Shown here: piece after piece, positions 42,766 through 52,554 of the stretch | Position numbering within the stretch: position 1 is the stretch's first letter | Layout: each line of letters begins with the position of its first letter | Made by a program: the position numbers and the translations under genes | Notes under the pieces: generated by a model | What the model was told of the DNA's origin: nothing | Database searches by the model: none | What the model saw: only the letters and a program-made list of their open reading frames with translations | Assembly (NCBI GenBank): GCA_949879765.1 | Contig: CATLBQ010000003.1 | Coordinates: 46,301 to 110,300, forward strand | Direction of reading: 5' to 3' | Length of the DNA stretch: 64,000 nt | Source of the DNA: an uncultured Bacilli bacterium | GTDB lineage: Bacteria > Bacillota_I > Bacilli_A > ML615J-28 > CAG-313

Positions 42766-43119
42766 ATGAAAGTTTATAAAGTAAAAGTGAACGGAAAGGT
42801 TTATGAAGTAGAATTAGAAAGTGTGAGTGAATCTCAAGGTTCCATTCAAACTCCTGCGCAAGCAGCACCAAAAGCTACACAACCAGTAGCAAACGCAAGT
42901 GGTGCTACATATGAATTAAAAGCACCAATGGCTGGAACAATTTTAGATGTAAAAGTAAAAGTTGGTGATGCCATTCAAGAAGGTGCAGTAGTATGCATTT
43001 TAGAAGCAATGAAATTAGAAAATGAAGTTGTTGCTGATAAAGGTGGAGTTGTAAAAGCCATCAACGTTACTAAAGGTGACGCAGTAGAAAACGGAAAAGT
43101 ATTGGTAATTATCGGGTAA
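42766..43119 (+). CDS. biotin carboxyl carrier protein of Na+-pumping decarboxylase
   Basis: APMAGTILDVKVKVGDAIQEGAVVCILEAMKLENEV biotinylation site. Confidence 0.94.
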   Translation: MKVYKVKVNGKVYEVELESVSESQGSIQTPAQAAPKATQPVANASGATYELKAPMAGTILDVKVKVGDAIQEGAVVCILEAMKLENEVVADKGGVVKAINVTKGDAVENGKVLVIIG

Positions 43120-43124
43120 TTCAT

Positions 43125-44303
43125 ATGCAAATGATCAAAGACTTATTTGAAAATTTCTTCAAACAAATGGGATTTTTAAATGAGGGTTCATTTGATTTAA
43201 CAAGCTTCTTATTAAGATTAGTTATGATTTTAGTAGCTTGTGTATTAATCTATCTTGCAATTTCTAAAGGATTTGAACCCTATTTATTAATTCCAATTGG
43301 AGTAGGTATGCTCCTTGTAAACTTAGCGCCTGCTCTTTATAGTGATGGAACAAATGGAGAAGCTATGGGTCTATTGTATTCTTTCCACAAAGGTATTGAA
43401 TGGGAAATCTTCCCACCACTGATTTTCCTTGGAATTGGTGCAACTACAGACTTTGGTCCTCTTATTTCTAGACCTAGTAGTTTATTACTTGGTGCTGCTG
43501 CTCAACTTGGTATCTTTATTACCTTCTTTGGCGCAATCCTTCTTGGATTCAATGCACTTGAAGCCTCATCTATTGGTATTATTGGTGGAGCAGACGGACC
43601 TACAGCTATCTTCTTATCTAATAAATTATTGAACGGAGCAGATGGCGGTGCTATGTTATGTGCATCTATTGCTGTAGTAGCTTATTCTTATATGGCTCTT
43701 GTTCCAGTTATTCAACCTCCAATTATTAAGGCACTTACAACCAAAGAAGAACGTCAAATCAAGATGGTTGAAACAAGAAAAGTATCCAAAAGAGAAAAAA
43801 TATTGTTCCCTATTGTTGTTATGGTTGTTGTTATTATGTTGATTCCTTCATGTGCTGCTTTAATTGGTATGCTGATGTTAGGTAATCTAATCAAAGAATC
43901 TGGTGTAGTGCCAAACTTAGTAGATGCTGCCGCAAAGACATTACTTTATGCGATTACGATTTTCTTAGGACTTGCTGTTGGTGCAACAGCTATGCTTACT
44001 GAATTAAATCAAGCGTTGAATTTCGCAAAGATTTTACTTCTAGGTATGATTGCATTTAGTTTTGCAACAGCAGGTGGTGTATTAGTTGGTAAGTTAATGT
44101 GCAAATTATCAAAGGGAAAAATCAATCCAATGATTGGTGCAGCAGGTGTATCTGCCGTTCCTATGGCTGCTCGTGTAGTACATAAAATTGGTCTTGAAGA
44201 AGACAAATCTAACTATTTATTGATGCATGCAATGGGACCAAATGTTGCAGGTGTAATCGGTAGTGCTGTTGCCGCAGGATTATTACTTAGTATCTTCGGA
44301 TAA
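43125..44303 (+). CDS. oadB: Na+-pumping decarboxylase beta subunit
   Basis: FLGIGATTDFGPLI, GIIGGADGPTAIFLSNKL, GAAGVSAVPMAARVVHKIG. Confidence 0.94.
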   Translation: MQMIKDLFENFFKQMGFLNEGSFDLTSFLLRLVMILVACVLIYLAISKGFEPYLLIPIGVGMLLVNLAPALYSDGTNGEAMGLLYSFHKGIEWEIFPPLIFLGIGATTDFGPLISRPSSLLLGAAAQLGIFITFFGAILLGFNALEASSIGIIGGADGPTAIFLSNKLLNGADGGAMLCASIAVVAYSYMALVPVIQPPIIKALTTKEERQIKMVETRKVSKREKILFPIVVMVVVIMLIPSCAALIGMLMLGNLIKESGVVPNLVDAAAKTLLYAITIFLGLAVGATAMLTELNQALNFAKILLLGMIAFSFATAGGVLVGKLMCKLSKGKINPMIGAAGVSAVPMAARVVHKIGLEEDKSNYLLMHAMGPNVAGVIGSAVAAGLLLSIFG

Positions 44304-44327
44304 AATAACTCCTATTTTAAATATATA

Positions 44328-44366
44328 AAATAAAGTGATTCCTCTAAAAGAATCACTTTATTTTTT
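44328..44366 (+). terminator. oad operon terminator
   Basis: AATAAAGTGATTC ctctaaaa GAATCACTTTATTTTTT. Confidence 0.85.
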
Positions 44367-44497
44367 AACTCTTTTTATCAAATTGCATACAATACCAAGA
44401 GAGAAAACATTAAACCATTCCTATACAAAATAGGAAAAAATTACAAAGTAAAAAATAAAAAACATATTTACATATCTACTTTCATATAGTATAATAA

Positions 44498-44572
44498 CAG
44501 TGGTAATTTAAAGGTTTAATCACATAAACAACGATTAGATTTGCCACTGTGTTTTAATATTTTTTACATCAT
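44498..44572 (+). ncRNA. candidate ~70-nt small RNA
   Basis: Promoter TTTACA(44467)-17 bp-TATAAT(44490-44495); CAGTGGTAA ... TTGCCACTG stem followed by T-rich tail; no ORF. Confidence 0.4.
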
Positions 44573-44639
44573 ATGTAGGTAATAATTGCATACAATATGA
44601 AACAAACAATGATATTATTCTTTCATTTATTACAAAAAG

Positions 44640-44668
44640 TTGACATATGTGTGAAAAAATGATATAAT
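44640..44668 (+). promoter_or_regulatory. consensus sigma-A promoter of the SipW/McrBC-like cluster
   Basis: TTGACA-17 bp-TATAAT. Confidence 0.85.
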
Positions 44669-44736
44669 AATCAAGTATATAATAAAATGATTATATATCA
44701 TGAAAATTATTCGAATGAAAAAAAAGGAGATTTAAA

Positions 44737-45363
44737 ATGAAAAGAAAAACATTAACATTAACTTTAGTTTTATTATCATGTCTTGCTCTTATTGGTGTAG
44801 GTTTTGCATCATGGATTATTTCGGCCAATACAACTAAAGAAATGGAAGGAAACATTTCAGTTGATACAGTTATGGATAATCGATTGACTGTTACAACTGC
44901 TTGGTTAAATGAGAAAAATTCAGTAGTTTTTGGTTGGAAAGAAGGTACTTATACAAATAATTGGCTAAAAAATACTGATACAAATTATGCTGAAAATTTA
45001 AGCGTTACATTGGTAGTTACAGTAAAAGATGCAGAAGGTAATGCTAAAGATGCTGCTGCAACAAATGGTGTTACAGCAACAATTCAAGGTGATGAAAAAT
45101 ACACTGCTGCTAAAGATGCTAATCTTGTGGGTGAATTACCAGAAGCAGTAGTAGAAAAGGTAGAAGAACAAACTGGCGTTTATCATGTAACATTTACTTT
45201 TACTTGGGGTAATACTTTTAATGGAAAAAATCCACTTGAATATTATAATAACCAAAACTATACAGATGAATTAGCTGCAGCAGCACAAACTAATTTAAAT
45301 TCTCTTTCTGCTTTAAAAGACTCTAAATTTACTATTACTTTAATAGTTAAACCTGCTGAATAA
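44737..45363 (+). CDS. exported protein with SipW-type signal peptide (TasA/camelysin-like candidate)
   Basis: MKRKTLTLTLVLLSCLALIGVGFASWIISANT; beta-rich mature part; adjacent to a SipW-like signal peptidase. Confidence 0.65.
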   Translation: MKRKTLTLTLVLLSCLALIGVGFASWIISANTTKEMEGNISVDTVMDNRLTVTTAWLNEKNSVVFGWKEGTYTNNWLKNTDTNYAENLSVTLVVTVKDAEGNAKDAAATNGVTATIQGDEKYTAAKDANLVGELPEAVVEKVEEQTGVYHVTFTFTWGNTFNGKNPLEYYNNQNYTDELAAAAQTNLNSLSALKDSKFTITLIVKPAE

Positions 45364-45386
45364 TTTGGAAAGGAAGTAAAATAAAA

Positions 45387-46091
45387 ATGGCTAAATTAAC
45401 AAGAAATTCTTATAAGAGAAAAATTATTGTTTTTGGATTAATGGTATTTATGGCAATTGCACTTGTTTCAACTGGTTTTGCTGCGTGGATTATGTCTACG
45501 AATGCAAAAAATGAACAAGATGGAAATGTGACAGTTGGTACAGTAACAGATAGTTCTTTAAAATTAACTGATGTAGCTTTATCAACATCATCTATCAAGT
45601 TTGAACCTAAAGCAGATGATACTACTGGTCGTGTTCGTTATGATGGTACAAATGCTGAATCATTAGTTATTACTGTGACAGGAAAAGTATCACCTAAAAA
45701 TGTTTTGGGTAAATTGACAGTAGAACTTACAATGGACGAAGCAGTAAAAACTGCATTACTTGCTGCAGAAACTGCAGGTTATATTGTATTACCAGAATGT
45801 GCAAAGAGTGCAGTTGAAGTAACTCCAACTGCAGTTGCAGGAAATGATACTGAAGTAGAATTTTCATATACAATTGAGTTCAAATGGGGTAGTGTTTTTG
45901 GTGGCGTAAATCCTGGTAAATATTTTGATGAAAATGAAGATGGATTGAAGAAAACAGACGAAGAAGTAAAAACAATGCTAAAAGCACTTCGTACCACTAT
46001 TTATGGTTTGGCATCTGATGTAGATGATGAAACATTGGATGCAGCAACAGGCCCTTCATTTAAAGTAGTTGTTTCTGCTACAGCAAACTAA
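45387..46091 (+). CDS. exported protein with SipW-type signal peptide, paralog of preceding
   Basis: MVFMAIALVSTGFAAWIMSTNAKNEQDGNVTVGTVTDSSL; shares the F-K/T-WG-xxFxGxNPxxYxxx motif with 44737..45363. Confidence 0.65.
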   Translation: MAKLTRNSYKRKIIVFGLMVFMAIALVSTGFAAWIMSTNAKNEQDGNVTVGTVTDSSLKLTDVALSTSSIKFEPKADDTTGRVRYDGTNAESLVITVTGKVSPKNVLGKLTVELTMDEAVKTALLAAETAGYIVLPECAKSAVEVTPTAVAGNDTEVEFSYTIEFKWGSVFGGVNPGKYFDENEDGLKKTDEEVKTMLKALRTTIYGLASDVDDETLDAATGPSFKVVVSATAN

Positions 46092-46108
46092 TTTGAAAAT
46101 AAAATAAT

Positions 46109-47128
46109 ATGTCTTCAGCTGAAATTATTTCCCTCATAGTTACAATCATCGGGGTATTTAGTTTCGCGACAATATTTACAATATTATACAAGTCTTATGC
46201 GACTTCACAAATTGCTGAAATCAAGTCAGGAAAAAAAGATATTGAAATAATCGATGAAGTAATCTATGAAAGACAAGAACACATCAAAAGAAGAAGAAAA
46301 ATCAATTCGGTGATTCGAAATGTGATATTCTATCTGACTTTGGTGATCATTATACCATTATTTATATTTTCGCTAATCAACCGCTTTCAACACAATGTAA
46401 CAATGATTGGTAATAAAACGATTATGGTGGTGGCATCGGGCTCTATGAGCGAAAAAAATAAGGCCAATTCTTATTTGATAACTAGTGATGCTAGCAGTAA
46501 ATTGAATTACCAATTTCAAACGTATGATATTATTGTTTTAGAAAAAGTAAAAAAAGCATCTGATTTAAGTCGTTATGATGTAATCGCGTTTGTTAATAAT
46601 GATGGAATCAATGTCATTCATAGAATTAAAGAAATAGAAAATGGAAAATATGAAACACGTGGTGATGCCAATGATGCAAGTGATAAATACCATCCAACCT
46701 TTGAGGATATTATCGGTCGATATACCGGAAAAAAAATCAATGGTTTAGGGATGTTTATTATGTTTTTACAATCATATGCAGGTATCATCACGATTGTTTC
46801 ATTAATCTATTGTTTGTTTATGATTGATTATCTATCTCGAAAAATGAACCAAGCACAAGAACATCGTAGTAAACAACTTGCTGAAGCAATAGATTATAGT
46901 CATGAAGTTGAGTTAAAGGCGTTAAAAGCAGAATATGTTGAGACAATTTATTATAAGGGCTATGCTTATCGTTTTGGTGAAGACGGTTTTGTAGATAAAA
47001 CCGAAATCAAAGATGGCCCTTATTTGGAAAAATCAAATGAGACAATCATTAAAGAAGTTCAAAATAAATCGACTTCTGAAAAGATTGCAGAAGAAATCGT
47101 GATAAAAGACGATAAACCGGGAGAATAA
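46109..47128 (+). CDS. SipW-like (Ser/His, ER/archaeal-type) signal peptidase I
   Basis: MVVASGSMSEKNKAN (Ser), YDVIAFVNNDGINVIHRIKEI (His in place of Lys), TRGDANDASD; extra TM and C-terminal extensions. Confidence 0.85.
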   Translation: MSSAEIISLIVTIIGVFSFATIFTILYKSYATSQIAEIKSGKKDIEIIDEVIYERQEHIKRRRKINSVIRNVIFYLTLVIIIPLFIFSLINRFQHNVTMIGNKTIMVVASGSMSEKNKANSYLITSDASSKLNYQFQTYDIIVLEKVKKASDLSRYDVIAFVNNDGINVIHRIKEIENGKYETRGDANDASDKYHPTFEDIIGRYTGKKINGLGMFIMFLQSYAGIITIVSLIYCLFMIDYLSRKMNQAQEHRSKQLAEAIDYSHEVELKALKAEYVETIYYKGYAYRFGEDGFVDKTEIKDGPYLEKSNETIIKEVQNKSTSEKIAEEIVIKDDKPGE

Positions 47129-47130
47129 AT

Positions 47131-48927
47131 ATGAGTAAACCCTATTATACAAGAAAGAATTTAATTACTATCTCTTTAGCATTTTTCTATTCTTTCATCT
47201 TAATTTTTACAGGGCTCTGTTTGGAAGGATCACATTCACTAGCCAATAAAAAGAATCCATTAGCGCTGATTGCTGGTATGTTGAACTTTAAATCCATTGA
47301 ATGTGGTGTTTCTGGTTTTGCATGTTTGATACTTGTAGCCATCTACATTATAGTATTTACAGCTGTATTTTTATATGAAAAACGATATGCCATTGTAAAT
47401 CACAAAAAACCGTTTAGTGGAAAAATGATTCTTTCTTATGTATTATCGTTTCTTGCTTGTGTAGTTTTATCAGTGGGTGTAGGTATTTTCATTCAAAGAC
47501 CACTGACTGCTGAAAATATCGGTAATGTAATGTTATTTTTATGGCAATCTATACTCCTTGCTACATGCATTTATGTGCTTTTATTTGCTTTATTTGGGGG
47601 CATATTGATGTTTGTTGTCAACTTTATTTTAGTAGACAAACCATTTAGGGCATATGACAAGAATGAGCCAATTACATTTGAAGATGAAACGGAAATTGAT
47701 GTGACAAGTAATTTTGATGCTATCAATGCAACAGCTACATTAAATGGTGTTACGAGTGGACAAGTTATGAGTGGGGGAAGTGTCCCATCTGAACAAAGTA
47801 TTGTTCGTAGCGCAGAAGAATTAGATGATCGTGAAAAAGTATTTCCTGCTCTTTCCATGATGGATGCAGAATATGATGGATATGAAATAGAGAAAGTAGA
47901 AACTGAAAATTATCAATTGAGTGATATATGTACACGTTTTAGAAATTATTTGGCTAAAGAGGAAAAATTGTATTTTGATATAGATACCATTCGTTTCTTT
48001 GTCAGTGGATTTGGTACAAGTCACTTTATGATTTTAGAAGGATTAAGTGGTACAGGTAAATCCAGTTTACCAAGATATTTTGCTAAATTCTTGCATGCAG
48101 AATCTTTGTTTATTCCAGTACAAGCGACATGGAGAGACAAAACCAATTTAATTGGATACTTTAATGACTTTGCTAAAACATATACAGAAACAGAATTCTT
48201 AACTGCATTATATCATGCCAATTATAATCCAGATATGCTTCATTTCTTTGTACTAGATGAAATGAACATTTCACGTATTGAATATTATTTTGCGGATTTC
48301 CTATCTGTCTTAGAATATCCAGAAGCAGATTGGAAATTGAAAATTATGCAATTGCCGTATAATTTTATTCCGCCTGCTAAATTAGAAGATGGTGTAATCC
48401 GTATTCCCAATAATGTATATTTTGTAGGAACTGCGAATAAGGATGACTCAACTTTTACCATTACTGATAAAGTCTATGACCGTGCGATTACGATTGATTT
48501 TGATGATCGTAACCAGCCATTTACGGTAAAAGAAGAAGCGAGTCCAATTCATATCAGTCGTTCTCATTTAGATGCATTATATCGTGATGCCCAAGCGAGT
48601 GAAAGTTATCAATTCACATCAGCGGATGATCAAAAATTCCAAGTTATTTGTGATTATATTTATCATCAGTTTGATATTACATTTGGTAACCGTATTTTAA
48701 ATCAAATTACTGAACTCGTGCCTATTTTCATGGCATGTGGAGGTAAAAAAGAAGATGCACTAGATTTCTTATTATCAAGAAAAGTCATCAGTAAAATTGA
48801 AGGACGTTTTGAAGAATATGTAAAGGGTGCATTAAAAGAACTCCTAGGATTGATTCAAAAAACTTATGGAGTATCTGTACTGAAACGTAGTGAAAAAACA
48901 ATTCAAAGTTTAATGAGAAGGTTGTAA
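47131..48927 (+). CDS. membrane-anchored McrB-family AAA+ ATPase
   Basis: ~4 N-terminal TM segments; Walker A EGLSGTGKSS, Walker B/McrB signature FVLDEMNISRIEYYFADFLSVLE, VGTANKDDSTFTITDKVYDRA sensor region. Confidence 0.85.
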   Translation: MSKPYYTRKNLITISLAFFYSFILIFTGLCLEGSHSLANKKNPLALIAGMLNFKSIECGVSGFACLILVAIYIIVFTAVFLYEKRYAIVNHKKPFSGKMILSYVLSFLACVVLSVGVGIFIQRPLTAENIGNVMLFLWQSILLATCIYVLLFALFGGILMFVVNFILVDKPFRAYDKNEPITFEDETEIDVTSNFDAINATATLNGVTSGQVMSGGSVPSEQSIVRSAEELDDREKVFPALSMMDAEYDGYEIEKVETENYQLSDICTRFRNYLAKEEKLYFDIDTIRFFVSGFGTSHFMILEGLSGTGKSSLPRYFAKFLHAESLFIPVQATWRDKTNLIGYFNDFAKTYTETEFLTALYHANYNPDMLHFFVLDEMNISRIEYYFADFLSVLEYPEADWKLKIMQLPYNFIPPAKLEDGVIRIPNNVYFVGTANKDDSTFTITDKVYDRAITIDFDDRNQPFTVKEEASPIHISRSHLDALYRDAQASESYQFTSADDQKFQVICDYIYHQFDITFGNRILNQITELVPIFMACGGKKEDALDFLLSRKVISKIEGRFEEYVKGALKELLGLIQKTYGVSVLKRSEKTIQSLMRRL

Positions 48928-48931
48928 GATT

Positions 48932-50197
48932 ATGAAAATCATTGAAGAATCACAATTGAAAAAGACAATATCACAACTGAATATGTATCAAGAAGAACAT
49001 AGAAGTATCAAATACTTTTATAAAGATTTAGATGAACTCAAACTAGGTTCTTTACAACGTTTTTCTTTTCAACAAGATGATGCATTCTTCAATGAAGTTT
49101 CTTTTATCTTTAGCGTCATTTCTTCTATTATTGCTCATCCACATTTGAGTAATAAAGGAGAAGACATTATTGTACGAGCTAGTACAGCAGGACATTTGTC
49201 GACTGAATCTTTTCAACAAGTTTTTAAAGACACTCAGTTATGGAAAGAAAAAGATTATGAAATGATTCCTGAATATGTGCATCATTATCAATATACCGAT
49301 GAATTAAAGATATATGAAAATGTATTTATTGGTATGTTGATTCATCTAATTGATGTTGAACTAGGGAAATATAGTGAATTTTATATGCATATGTTGCCAT
49401 CATTTGATCAAGCTGATATTGAAATTTCTGAAAATAAAACGATTGAAAAAAAACTTGCCCAAATCGATGATTTAGAACGAAAATTAAGATATATCAAAAA
49501 CACTTATTTTTACAAAGAGATTTCTAAATGCAATCTAGCACTTCGTACCATTCAACCAACCAATATTCTTTTAAAGGATCGTTTATATCATTATTGCTTT
49601 AAATTTTATCGTCAGTTTATTCAATACGAAGACAAAGACCGTTTACTTGAAGACTTTAGAAAGTATTATTTCTTTACGATTCTAAAAGTCTTCAAGGATA
49701 ACCACTTTGTTTTAGATGAAAAGAAGAGTCAAAAGTACAATCATTTGTCTTTCCTTTTCAAAGATTATCAAGTAGAGATTGCTTTAGGAAAAACGTTAAC
49801 AGATATAGATTTAACAGTTTCGCATCACCATGTGGTCGCAAAACATCACTTGATGCTTCAAACAGAAAGAGATGTTCAAATGCCTGAATTAGAAATAGAA
49901 AATGCACTGACTACGCATGTGATGACACTATGGAATGCATATCAATTTGTACAACTTGATCAACCCATTTTTTCTAACCGAGTATCAGAATATGAAATGA
50001 TTACAGAATGGGTGATGTATAGTATGAAAGAAGTTCAAGCAAAAAAAGATATATATAGCAAATATTGTCCAGTATGTAGACATAAAAATTTGAATCAAGA
50101 AGATGAAGTCTATTCTTGCCCAGATTGTAAAACGATGTATACATTTAAAAAAGATGAAAAAAAGGATACCATTTGGTTCATTCAATTAAGGAGGTAG
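48932..50197 (+). CDS. McrC/DUF2357-like partner with C-terminal zinc ribbon
   Basis: Immediately follows the McrB-like ATPase; YTDELKIYENVFIGMLIHLI, helical region, C-terminal YCPVCRHKNLNQEDEVYSCPDCKTMY; no PD-(D/E)XK recognised by eye. Confidence 0.55.
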   Translation: MKIIEESQLKKTISQLNMYQEEHRSIKYFYKDLDELKLGSLQRFSFQQDDAFFNEVSFIFSVISSIIAHPHLSNKGEDIIVRASTAGHLSTESFQQVFKDTQLWKEKDYEMIPEYVHHYQYTDELKIYENVFIGMLIHLIDVELGKYSEFYMHMLPSFDQADIEISENKTIEKKLAQIDDLERKLRYIKNTYFYKEISKCNLALRTIQPTNILLKDRLYHYCFKFYRQFIQYEDKDRLLEDFRKYYFFTILKVFKDNHFVLDEKKSQKYNHLSFLFKDYQVEIALGKTLTDIDLTVSHHHVVAKHHLMLQTERDVQMPELEIENALTTHVMTLWNAYQFVQLDQPIFSNRVSEYEMITEWVMYSMKEVQAKKDIYSKYCPVCRHKNLNQEDEVYSCPDCKTMYTFKKDEKKDTIWFIQLRR

Positions 50198-50201
50198 TTC
50201 T

Positions 50202-50957
50202 ATGGAAACACAATATATTCCCCAAGAAGAACGAAATAAAATTACAATTTCCATTGCTGACCTACATAAATCTTATGGCAAAAAAGATGTTCTGTTGGGA
50301 CTAAATTTAGAGGTTTATGAAGGTGAATTATTTGGTTTTATCGGTCGTAACGGAATTGGTAAATCCACTACAATTGATTGCATGATTGGTTCTAAAAAGT
50401 TTTCAAAAGGAAAAATTACTTTGAAAGACTTTAACATCAAAACAAATCCTATTGAAGCCAAGGCTTCTTTTGGATATGTAGCCAGTGAACCCATCTGCTA
50501 TGAAGAAATGACCGGATATGACTATTTGGAATTTGTAGCAAGTATTTATGGTTTGAGCGAAGTTGATTTTGATAAAAATTATAAATATTTGAGCAATAGG
50601 CTCCAATTGAAATTAGAAGATCTAACGCATCCAATTGCGGACTATTCCCATGGTATGAAACAAAAATTATGTTTAATTGCCAGCTTGCTTCATAGTCCTA
50701 AAATTTGGATTTTAGATGAACCAACGGTTGGATTAGATATTATGGCTGTTGAGGAATTAAAGAAGATGATGCGTGAGTATGCCAATCATGGCAACACTGT
50801 TTTTGTCACTAGCCACAATATTGAATTGGTTGCTAAAATTTGTGACCGAGTAGCCATTATTAATGATGGTAAAGTGGCTGCTTTGTATGATTTAAAGAAA
50901 AATCCGAATAAACGTTTGCAACTTTCTAAAATCTTCCTTGAAACATATGGGGGTTAG
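50202..50957 (+). CDS. ABC transporter ATP-binding protein
   Basis: GFIGRNGIGKSTTIDCMIG Walker A, DYSHGMKQKLCLIASLLHSPKIWILDEPTVGLD. Confidence 0.94.
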   Translation: METQYIPQEERNKITISIADLHKSYGKKDVLLGLNLEVYEGELFGFIGRNGIGKSTTIDCMIGSKKFSKGKITLKDFNIKTNPIEAKASFGYVASEPICYEEMTGYDYLEFVASIYGLSEVDFDKNYKYLSNRLQLKLEDLTHPIADYSHGMKQKLCLIASLLHSPKIWILDEPTVGLDIMAVEELKKMMREYANHGNTVFVTSHNIELVAKICDRVAIINDGKVAALYDLKKNPNKRLQLSKIFLETYGG

Positions 50958-50960
50958 GAT

Positions 50961-52553
50961 ATGCTTACCCTACTTGTAAAAGATTTTAAACTGTTATTTG
51001 GAAAGGAAAAACATTTATCAAAACGGATTTTATCTACATGCATTACACTTCTTTTCATCGCTTGTTTTATTACTATTGAAGTGTTTTTATTTACCACCAT
51101 TTTAAAGAAAATCAATCAGTTTTATCAAGCACCACTTGCTTTTATGAATGTGTTCTTAGCCATTCTTTCTATCTTGATTATGGTTTCCAATTTATTCAAT
51201 GCTAGAAAATTATTTTTTGATGAGAAAGATATCGAACAACTTTCCGTACATCCAATTAGTAATGGTTCAATTATTGGTTCAAAATTGATTTTCCTTTTTC
51301 TTACCCATTATGCAATGAGCATTTTATTTATTTATCCACTATTTGTGGCATATGGGGTTATTTTCAATAAAGGCATGTGGTTTTATTATTTGGGCCTATT
51401 TTATCCGCTTCTTTCTTTCTTGTTTGAAGGAGGAATTGCTTTGCTTTTGGTATATCCCCTTTGGTTAGTGCAAAAGTTTTTGAAAAAACATTTGTTGGTT
51501 CAGTTCATCTTAGCCATCGCTATATTATTTGTGGGATGTTATATCTATTCTAATGTACTGAATTTATTTATCAATATGGTTGCTTCTAATAATATCAATA
51601 GTCTATTTACAAAAGATTCAGTAGAGCGATTCATTCAAATGAGAAAATATGAAATACCTACGAATTTTTTAACGGATATTTTTGTAGAAAGAAGATATGC
51701 TAGATTATTCCCTTATTTGGCGATTGCATCTGGTGTATTTTTACTAGGGATTTCAGTAGCTATTTTTGCTTTTCATTATGTACGCAATATATCTATTGCG
51801 AGTAAAACCAAACCAGTCAAAGCATCCTTTAAGCCTGTAACTGTGACACAAGCTTTGATTCAAAAAGAAGTACTTTTGTTAACCAGAAATACCAGTTACA
51901 CATTATCCTTTACTGGTTTATTATTGGTACAACCTTTTCTCGCTTATTTGGTGATTAAAGCACTCAATATGATTTTTATGACAGGTAAGTTTGCCTATTA
52001 TATTGCGATGTTACCGAATTTTATTCCTTTATTGGATATTTTGATATTGATGTTATTTTCAGTGATTATTGCGCAAGGGGCGAGTCAATATATTTCAATG
52101 GAGAAGAAAACCATTAAATTGATGAAAACGATTCCCGTGGATTATCAAAAACAAATGCTCATTAAAGTATTGATTCCATTCATCATGTCTGTAGCCTCAC
52201 TTTTGGTTAGTCTTGTGGTGTTATGGGCAGGTCATGTGATTCGTTTTTCTACGGTTGCTTTTGGTTTCATTATGGTTGTTCTATTATTGATTATTTTCAA
52301 TATAATCGCTTTAAAAGAGGAATTGTGTATTCGCAATCGGAAACCTAGATCCTATTTTGCATCAACGCTTTATGCTTATCTTTTGCCCATCATTTACTTT
52401 GTAGTAACGATTATTTTATCTTATTTTAAGTTACCTATTTATGTGGCTTATTTTATAGGGATTGTTGCTATGCTTATCGTGGGTTTACCTTATATGCTTT
52501 ATGTAAAGAAAAATATGGCATCATTTTTTATGGATTTGGATGTGGTGAATTAA
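50961..52553 (+). CDS. ABC-2 type transporter permease
   Basis: Polytopic, ~12 TM; downstream of and coupled to the ABC ATPase. Confidence 0.8.
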   Translation: MLTLLVKDFKLLFGKEKHLSKRILSTCITLLFIACFITIEVFLFTTILKKINQFYQAPLAFMNVFLAILSILIMVSNLFNARKLFFDEKDIEQLSVHPISNGSIIGSKLIFLFLTHYAMSILFIYPLFVAYGVIFNKGMWFYYLGLFYPLLSFLFEGGIALLLVYPLWLVQKFLKKHLLVQFILAIAILFVGCYIYSNVLNLFINMVASNNINSLFTKDSVERFIQMRKYEIPTNFLTDIFVERRYARLFPYLAIASGVFLLGISVAIFAFHYVRNISIASKTKPVKASFKPVTVTQALIQKEVLLLTRNTSYTLSFTGLLLVQPFLAYLVIKALNMIFMTGKFAYYIAMLPNFIPLLDILILMLFSVIIAQGASQYISMEKKTIKLMKTIPVDYQKQMLIKVLIPFIMSVASLLVSLVVLWAGHVIRFSTVAFGFIMVVLLLIIFNIIALKEELCIRNRKPRSYFASTLYAYLLPIIYFVVTIILSYFKLPIYVAYFIGIVAMLIVGLPYMLYVKKNMASFFMDLDVVN

Positions 52554-52554
52554 T

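Noticed and set aside
47131-50197. A conventional McrBC restriction system
   Set aside because: N-terminal TM segments, no evident nuclease or modification-binding domain, and tight embedding among export genes argue against it
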